Assembly (NCBI RefSeq): GCF_000428765.1
Contig: NZ_AUAO01000006.1
Span: 1 to 64,000 of the forward strand
Direction of reading: 5' to 3'
Length of the DNA stretch: 64,000 nucleotides
From: Brevundimonas aveniformis DSM 17977
GTDB lineage: Bacteria > Pseudomonadota > Alphaproteobacteria > Caulobacterales > Caulobacteraceae
This document shows positions 56,911 through 64,000 of this stretch, one piece after another; the first letter of the stretch is position 1; every line of letters begins with the position of its first letter. Position numbers and translations under genes: made by a program. Below the pieces are notes generated by a model. It made no database searches. It saw nothing but the letters and a program-made list of their open reading frames with translations, and had not been told where the DNA came from.

Positions 56911-58013
56911 TCGGTCGCCCCGTCAGCTGCGGGCGGTTGGGCCGTCTGAGCCGGGGCTTCGCGCGCCGCAGCTGCCTGGGCGGCGGCCTGACGCGCACGG
57001 GTGTCGGCCGCTTCACGCTCACGCGCCTGACGCTCGACTTCGGCGCGGCGTTCAGCCTCAGCGCGCCGGCGACCCTGGGCATCGTCAATGCGGGCGACAA
57101 CCTCCGGGCTGGGCGGCGGTGCGGTATCAAGTCCTGCAAGCGGAGGGGAATCGAGCGTCGAACCGTCGGCCAACTGTGAGAAATTATCGAACCGCATCAC
57201 ACGCACGAAGTCGATCGCGCCGCGGTCAGAAAACAGCTTCACCCGCCACGAGCCGTCAATGCCCCGGGCGACCACGCCGATCGGCAAGCCGCGCGGCAGC
57301 AGGCCGCCGTCGCCCGACGAAAGGATACGGTCGCCGACCTCGACGGAATCATTGCCCCGCACGAACTCCAGCCGCGGGTTCCCCGATCCGTCGCCCCGCA
57401 TGATGGCCCGCGCATCCGTCCGGTCGACCAGGATGGGAATCTGGCTCGTGACATCCGTGACGAGCAGCACGCGGCTGACAGAGTCCGAGACACCCGTGAC
57501 ACGGCCAACCAGCCCATGTTCATTGATAACCGGATTGCCGACCTCGATGCCTCGATCACGTCCAACGTCAATCAGACGAGCGCGGCGGAACGGTCCCCTC
57601 GCCTCCGACACAGACCGGGCGCTGACCAGCGGGACGTCCGGTTCAACCCGAATGCCCAATAGCGCCTCATACTGACTGTTCAAGTTTCGCAAGGCGACGA
57701 CCGCATCTCGCTCGGCGCGCAGCGACGCCAGTTCCTCGCGCAGCCGCCGGTTCTCGCTTACGGCAAAGAAATAGTCATCGACGTAGTCCGAGATCTGCCC
57801 GAGCCAGCGGACGGGGGCGGCAAAGACCCCGCCGACCGGAGCAGCGCCGGCCTCAAAGCCGCTACGCACAGAGGCGTGACCGGGTTCATCGGCTTCGCTG
57901 CGATCGCTGAGCAGGAGGAAAATTGCCAGGGCAATGGCAATCACCAGCGCACCGCCTGCGGACCAGCCCAGCGGCACCCTCAAATTCTCAAACGGCGACT
58001 CGCGCAGCGACAC
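56907..58013 (-). CDS. mreC: Rod shape-determining protein MreC
   Basis: MreC (368 aa from GTG at 58013) spans the inner membrane once (about 20-40) and has a periplasmic coiled coil (ENRRLREELASLRAERDAVVALRN) followed by the beta-barrel domains with GLVGRVTGVSDSVSRVLLVTD. The GTG is preceded by GGGAG eight bases upstream; a TTG at 58040 would add nine residues. The C-terminal 70 residues are a long charged Ala/Glu/Arg tail (EAERRAEVERQARERE), longer than in many MreC proteins. Confidence 0.92.
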   Translation of the reverse strand: MSLRESPFENLRVPLGWSAGGALVIAIALAIFLLLSDRSEADEPGHASVRSGFEAGAAPVGGVFAAPVRWLGQISDYVDDYFFAVSENRRLREELASLRAERDAVVALRNLNSQYEALLGIRVEPDVPLVSARSVSEARGPFRRARLIDVGRDRGIEVGNPVINEHGLVGRVTGVSDSVSRVLLVTDVTSQIPILVDRTDARAIMRGDGSGNPRLEFVRGNDSVEVGDRILSSGDGGLLPRGLPIGVVARGIDGSWRVKLFSDRGAIDFVRVMRFDNFSQLADGSTLDSPPLAGLDTAPPPSPEVVARIDDAQGRRRAEAERRAEVERQAREREAADTRARQAAAQAAAAREAPAQTAQPPAADGATE

Positions 58014-58060
58014 CGGACAGCTCCCAAACGGGGTGAACAACCCCGCCTACCATGAGTCCC

Positions 58061-59158
<1,098 letters not shown>

Positions 59159-59295
59159 CTAGGCGATGCCCTGACCGTGCGCGTCCCCACACGCACAGCC
59201 GCCTGACGTCTTCGCTTTAGCGGACTAGGGGTCCGTTTGCCCGTATGATGAACGGAATACAAGCCCCTCTCGCAGAAGGATCTGGTGACGCGAGG

Positions 59296-59907
59296 TCACA
59301 CCTTCGCGATCCCCTCCTGATCGAACACACGCTGGACCGCCGGACGGGCCTGAACCGCGTCGAGGTGGGCGTTCATACGCGGGAATCCCGCAGGATCCAG
59401 AAGACCACCCTGACGGGCCCAGCGTTCAAACACCATCAGGTAAGGATCGGCCGTCGAATAGGCCTCCCCCAACGCCCAGGGCCCGACCAGCAGGTGGTCC
59501 TCGACCAGGCGCAGCTTGGCCAAGGTCACATCGCGCTGAGCTGCCTTCTCGGCCTCACCCAGCGGATAGAACAACAGCTTGCCGATGTTGGGATGAACAG
59601 ACGAACCGAGGAACCCATTGAACGAGGTCAGCTGAGCGGAAGCCCAGGCATCATCGGTCGGCGCAAGGCCCGCCTCGGGATGGGTCGCAGCCAGATAGGC
59701 CAGGATCGCGACGTTTTCAGTCAGAGGACCATGCTCGGTCAGGAGCACCGGGGTCGACCCCTTTGGGCTCATGGCCAGGAATTCGGGCCGTTTCTGTTCG
59801 CCCGCGTTCAGATTGACCGCCTCCAGCTCATACGGAGCGCCGATTTCCTCAAGGACGATGTGGCCGGCCAGCGAGCACGCGCCGGTCGAATAGTACAGCT
59901 TGTTCAT
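59296..59907 (-). CDS. Glutathione S-transferase
   Basis: The protein (203 aa) has the beta-class-like GST start NKLYYSTGACSLAGHIVLEEIG with the conserved cysteine, and the SPKGSTPVLLTEHGPLTENVAIL glutathione-site segment. A helical C-terminal domain with ADPYLMVFERW is complete. The ATG at 59907 is preceded by AGGAG; an upstream in-frame start has no family match. It lies downstream of the TVP38-like gene with a 47-base gap, so it may share that transcript. Confidence 0.92.
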   Translation of the reverse strand: MNKLYYSTGACSLAGHIVLEEIGAPYELEAVNLNAGEQKRPEFLAMSPKGSTPVLLTEHGPLTENVAILAYLAATHPEAGLAPTDDAWASAQLTSFNGFLGSSVHPNIGKLLFYPLGEAEKAAQRDVTLAKLRLVEDHLLVGPWALGEAYSTADPYLMVFERWARQGGLLDPAGFPRMNAHLDAVQARPAVQRVFDQEGIAKV

Positions 59908-59954
59908 TGGAGACTCCTGGATGCGCCTTCTAGGTAGGAGCCGCCGGTGAGCGG

Positions 59955-60704
59955 TCAAGCACTCGCATCATCGATTTCAAGGCCAGTTTCGACTTCACGT
60001 CCGGCGCGGCGGCGACGGATCCACTCCCGCACCGCCAGCATCAGGACCAGCCACAGCGCCGCCGCGCCCGCCAGAAGCACCGAATGCCAGATGCCGTCCC
60101 CTTGTACTGCGGAGAAAACCGCGCCACCGAAGAAGGCGACCAGCGCGGTCTTGGGCAAAACGCCGAGCGCGCACCCCGCCAGAAAGGCCCAGAAATTCGC
60201 CCGCGTCGCCCCGAACGCCATATTGACCACGATGAACGGTGCCGACGGGACATTGCGGATGACGAAGCTGGCGTAGAAGGCATTGCGCCCGACAAACCGC
60301 TTCAGGCGCTCGACCGTGCGGCTTCCCAGCCGGTCCAGCAGGCGCGCCGTGGGGCCCCGCCCCAGCCAGTAGGTGACGCCTGCTGAAATCACCGTCGCCG
60401 CCCAGCTGTACCAGAACCCCAGCGATGGCCCGAAAGCGACAACACAGGCGGCAATCAGGATGAACTGGGGGGCCCCAAGAAAGGCCGAAACGACAAACAG
60501 CAGCACCGTCACCGCAAAGGCCCAGGGGCTACCCGAATACCCTTGCAGCCAGTGTTCCATCCGGGCCTCGGCTTCGACCCCCAGGCTGGACTTGCCGACC
60601 AGGAACATCATGACGACGGCCGCCAGCAGCACCGCAGTCACCGCCGCTGTGCGCCAGCGACGGGAGTCCATTTCGGTCAGGAAAGCGAGGATGCGCGAAA
60701 GCAT
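59955..60704 (-). CDS. TVP38/TMEM64-family membrane protein
   Basis: The protein (249 aa) has about six hydrophobic segments. The core is the SNARE-associated (DedA-like) domain: FVVSAFLGAPQFILIAACVVAFGP, then YWLGRGPTARLL and FVIRNVPSAPFIVVNMAFGATRANFWAFLAGCALGVLP. Such proteins are thought to move lipids or carry ions across the membrane. The C-terminal tail is charged and cytoplasmic. It is transcribed with the GST downstream. Confidence 0.88.
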   Translation of the reverse strand: MLSRILAFLTEMDSRRWRTAAVTAVLLAAVVMMFLVGKSSLGVEAEARMEHWLQGYSGSPWAFAVTVLLFVVSAFLGAPQFILIAACVVAFGPSLGFWYSWAATVISAGVTYWLGRGPTARLLDRLGSRTVERLKRFVGRNAFYASFVIRNVPSAPFIVVNMAFGATRANFWAFLAGCALGVLPKTALVAFFGGAVFSAVQGDGIWHSVLLAGAAALWLVLMLAVREWIRRRRAGREVETGLEIDDASA

Positions 60705-60763
60705 GGTCAGGACTTAGCGCGCCCATGAGGCCTCGCCTAGAGAAACGCGCGCAATCTCTTGCG

Positions 60764-61162
60764 TCACAACGCTCTGAAAGTCGCCCCGACCTCCATCTCG
60801 CCGCTGATGGCAACAGCACAGCTGCGCCCATCATCCAGGGGTTGGCAGCCAATCCAGTCGACCGTCCAGTCGCGTCCAAACACGCCCGCCTGCTGTGCGG
60901 TCAAAACGATCGGCGTATTGCGGCGACCGCGTAGCCAGCACTGCCGATAAGGGCCGGGTGTCGTGTCAAAGCGTTGATCGCCGCAGTTCATGGCCGGGTC
61001 GGCGCTGACGACCAAATCAGAGGGCGAGTCCGCACCTGCCAAGTTGACCCGCAGCCGATAGTCAAAATAGGAGCCGACCACGATGACATCGGCCACGCGC
61101 GTCGGCGCAACCGGATCCTCGATCTGGCCCAACAAGGCTGCCGAGAGGGCAAGAGCAAGCAT
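60764..61162 (-). CDS. Small secreted hypothetical protein
   Basis: The protein (132 aa) begins with a short signal-like stretch (MLALALSAALLGQ), and the rest has four cysteines in C-x-D and C-x-L pairs that could form two disulphides (NCGDQRF, YRQCWLRG, WIGCQPL, RSCAVAI). It is mostly beta-strand in pattern. I do not recognise a family. The signal is short, so an upstream start is possible. It is divergent from the aminotransferase. Confidence 0.6.
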   Translation of the reverse strand: MLALALSAALLGQIEDPVAPTRVADVIVVGSYFDYRLRVNLAGADSPSDLVVSADPAMNCGDQRFDTTPGPYRQCWLRGRRNTPIVLTAQQAGVFGRDWTVDWIGCQPLDDGRSCAVAISGEMEVGATFRAL

Positions 61163-61220
61163 TTGGAATCGTCCGACTGTTTGAACGGCTCACATTGCGC
61201 GTGACAGCTGCGCCGCGTAA

Positions 61221-62468
<1,248 letters not shown>

Positions 62469-62474
62469 TCCCCA

Positions 62475-63494
62475 ATGATCTGGGCAGTTCTGGCTACCGT
62501 CCTTCTGACCGGCATCACCACCGTCATCCTGTCAAAGGTTGGGCCGGTGGATCATCCACGCGATCGCGGCCTAAGCATCTGGTCAACCGCCACGGCGGGA
62601 GGGCTGGCAGTCATCGGGGCGGTGATGGCCGGCGTGATGTTGTATGTGGCCGTCGACCTGCCGCCTCCCGGACCGGGCCTGACGGTCTGGCTCCTGCTCG
62701 GGGCCTGCATCGTCGGGTTCCTGGGGGCGATTGACGACGTCCTTGATGTACCGGCCTTGCCCAAGCTGATCGTTCAGATCGTCGTCGCTCTTGCCTTTTC
62801 CATCCTGGTCGCGCGCGTGGAGGTGTTGCCGCTTGGACCGGGCCTGGACGTCGATTTGGGCCCAATTCTGGGCGTGATCGGCACGACCCTCTGGGTCGTG
62901 GTGGTGATGAACGCCTACAACTTCATGGATGGGTCAGACGGCCTGGCCGTCGGCGTTCAATCCATCGGTCTGTTTACGCTGGCGCTGGTCAACCCGGACC
63001 GCCCGATCCTGGCTTTCGCCCTCTTGGCGGCCTCCATATCGAACCTGGCCTTCCTCCCGTACAATCATCCTGGAAAGCGTATCTTTCAGGGGGATTGCGG
63101 GGCCCTCTTCTCCAGCTTTCTGATTGCCGGGGCTTCGGTGTTACTGGCCACCGGCCCGAATCCGCGCGCGACCATGTATCTCGGGGCCTTCGTCGCCGCT
63201 CCCCTGCTGGTCGACGTGCTCCTGACCTTGTTGCGCCGGGCTCTGGCAAGGCGTCCCCTGTTCAAGGCCCATACCGAACACCTCTATCAACGCTGGTTGA
63301 TTGCAAATGATCGCTCTCCTGGTGCCCTAGCCTGGCGGGTCTGGGTGTTGACAGCGGCGTGCGCCGGCCTCGGCTATGCGGTGAACAGTGTAGCTCCAGA
63401 CTGGAGCCTCGCGGCCCTGACCGGCTTGATCCTGCTGCTGAGCCTGGGCTGGTACCGTTTGGGGGCCCGGCTGGACAATCCTGACGTCAGCTAG
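62475..63494 (+). CDS. WecA/MraY-type undecaprenyl-phosphate sugar-phosphate transferase
   Basis: The protein (339 aa) has about ten membrane segments and the polyprenyl-phosphate GlcNAc-1-P transferase motifs: DDVLD with Asp87/Asp88, NAYNFMDGSDGLA at about 146-158, GDCGALF, and HTEHLYQR in a cytoplasmic loop. It should attach a sugar phosphate to undecaprenyl phosphate to start an O-antigen or other glycan. MraY is less likely since the neighbours are not the dcw cluster. The stop overlaps the convergent polyprenyl synthase gene by eight bases. Confidence 0.9.
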   Translation: MIWAVLATVLLTGITTVILSKVGPVDHPRDRGLSIWSTATAGGLAVIGAVMAGVMLYVAVDLPPPGPGLTVWLLLGACIVGFLGAIDDVLDVPALPKLIVQIVVALAFSILVARVEVLPLGPGLDVDLGPILGVIGTTLWVVVVMNAYNFMDGSDGLAVGVQSIGLFTLALVNPDRPILAFALLAASISNLAFLPYNHPGKRIFQGDCGALFSSFLIAGASVLLATGPNPRATMYLGAFVAAPLLVDVLLTLLRRALARRPLFKAHTEHLYQRWLIANDRSPGALAWRVWVLTAACAGLGYAVNSVAPDWSLAALTGLILLLSLGWYRLGARLDNPDVS

Positions 63495-64000
63495 ACCGGC
63501 TGACGGCGAAGTCCGCTAACTCCAGCAGAGCCGTCTTCCACGGGCCGTCTTCGAAACGGTTCAGTGCAACCTTGGCCGTGTCGGCGTAGGCTCCTGCCAG
63601 GTCCAGCGTTGAACCCAACGCTCCGGTCCCGATGACCAGTTCCCGGGCCCGCCGGAAGTCATCGTCCGTCTGTTCGCGTTTGCCGACCGTCCGTGCCCAG
63701 AACGCTTCCTCGCGCCCGCGTGTCCGCTGAACTGCGAGCAAAAGCGGCAAGGTCGCCTTGCCTTCACGGAAGTCGTCACCCGCATCCTTCCCCAGAGCAT
63801 CGCTGGTGCCACCATAGTCGAGGGCATCGTCCGAAAGCTGGAAGGCCAGGCCCAGGTTCTCTCCGTAAACCCGCATCGCCTCGACCTGCTCTGGGGTTCC
63901 ACCGGAGGCCAGGGCCCCGGATTCAGCGGCAGCCGAAAACAAGGCCGCCGTTTTGGCCGCAATGATCTGGATGTATACCTCTTGCGGCAGATTGAGATCA
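63487..64000 (-). CDS. ispB: Polyprenyl diphosphate synthase, C-terminal part (cut by window edge)
   Basis: The frame runs from a TGA at 63489-63487 to beyond the window end, so about 171 codons are visible. The second aspartate-rich motif FQLSDDALDY, GKDAGDDFREGKATLPLLLA and a KTAALFSAAAESGA stretch place it in the trans-polyprenyl synthase family, such as octaprenyl diphosphate synthase for ubiquinone. The first DDxxD motif lies outside the window, so the product length and exact name are not certain. The gene faces the sugar-phosphate transferase. Confidence 0.85.
   Translation of the reverse strand, partial: DLNLPQEVYIQIIAAKTAALFSAAAESGALASGGTPEQVEAMRVYGENLGLAFQLSDDALDYGGTSDALGKDAGDDFREGKATLPLLLAVQRTRGREEAFWARTVGKREQTDDDFRRARELVIGTGALGSTLDLAGAYADTAKVALNRFEDGPWKTALLELADFAVSRSS

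Noticed and set aside
59221..59235. CGGAC/GTCCG short inverted repeat upstream of mreB
   Set aside because: A five-base stem in GC-rich DNA is expected by chance and has no U-run or known motif.

Overview
This window looks like a chromosomal segment of a Caulobacterales alphaproteobacterium, most likely Brevundimonas or a close relative. The assignment is inferred from high GC content, strong third-position GC bias (long antisense reading frames lie opposite many genes), a DUF1476 zeta-type ATP synthase inhibitor, short-form PurB, a divergent hut cluster, and a polar coiled-coil (TipN-like) gene close to the mreBCD-mrdA-rodA cluster. I see no phage, insertion sequence, CRISPR array, rRNA or tRNA gene. 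Most of the window is core housekeeping DNA.

Layout. 1-3,264 (minus): str operon rpsL-rpsG-fusA-tuf, with tuf cut by the window edge. 3,397-4,881 (minus): dapA-smpB with an intrinsic terminator. 4,973-6,952 (plus): soluble lytic transglycosylase. 6,949-10,116 (minus): four overlapping genes, TetR regulator, periplasmic binding protein, FecCD-type permease and ATPase. 10,209-13,389 (plus): membrane glycosyltransferase, map, radC. 13,386-15,402 (minus): a GST and an exported GH109-like oxidoreductase/glycosidase. 15,503-24,586: purine genes purB, purC, purS, purQ and purL, interspersed with small unrelated genes. 24,583-25,301: two lipoproteins. 25,302-25,501: a non-coding convergent gap with clustered GTGCAC palindromes.

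25,502-34,806 (minus): pyrE-pdxJ-acpS-lepB-rnc-era, then a duplicated NTF2-like protein, a lipoprotein, recO and parC. Many neighbours overlap by 4 nt (ATGA), indicating translational coupling. The lepB product carries a 227-residue Lys/Arg-free acidic extension. 34,807-36,093 (minus): a DUF6265-like protein and an AraC regulator. 36,090-42,204: histidine utilisation, hutC-hutG-hutI (minus) divergent from hutU-hutH (plus) around a palindromic operator. 42,206-44,818 (minus): a secreted seven-repeat PPC protein. 44,918-47,780 (plus): folD, two TPM-domain genes and an EEP-family hydrolase. 47,892-50,527 (plus): a 58-residue membrane mini-protein and the TipN-like coiled-coil protein. 50,524-53,309: MFS transporter, proline iminopeptidase and a DUF6173 protein.

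53,313-59,104 (minus): the elongasome cluster mreB-mreC-mreD-mrdA-rodA, which makes the rod-shape peptidoglycan machine. 59,296-64,000: GST, TVP38-family membrane protein, small secreted protein, aspartate aminotransferase, a WecA/MraY-type phosphosugar transferase, and the 3' end of a polyprenyl diphosphate synthase.

No clear new multi-gene defence or mobile system is visible. The most unusual signals are the GTGCAC palindrome cluster between the last small lipoprotein gene and parC, the LepB acidic extension, a GNAT gene whose only family-consistent start is CTG, the internally duplicated NTF2-like protein, the seven-PPC-repeat protein without a catalytic domain, and a missing serine at the quinolone position of ParC.
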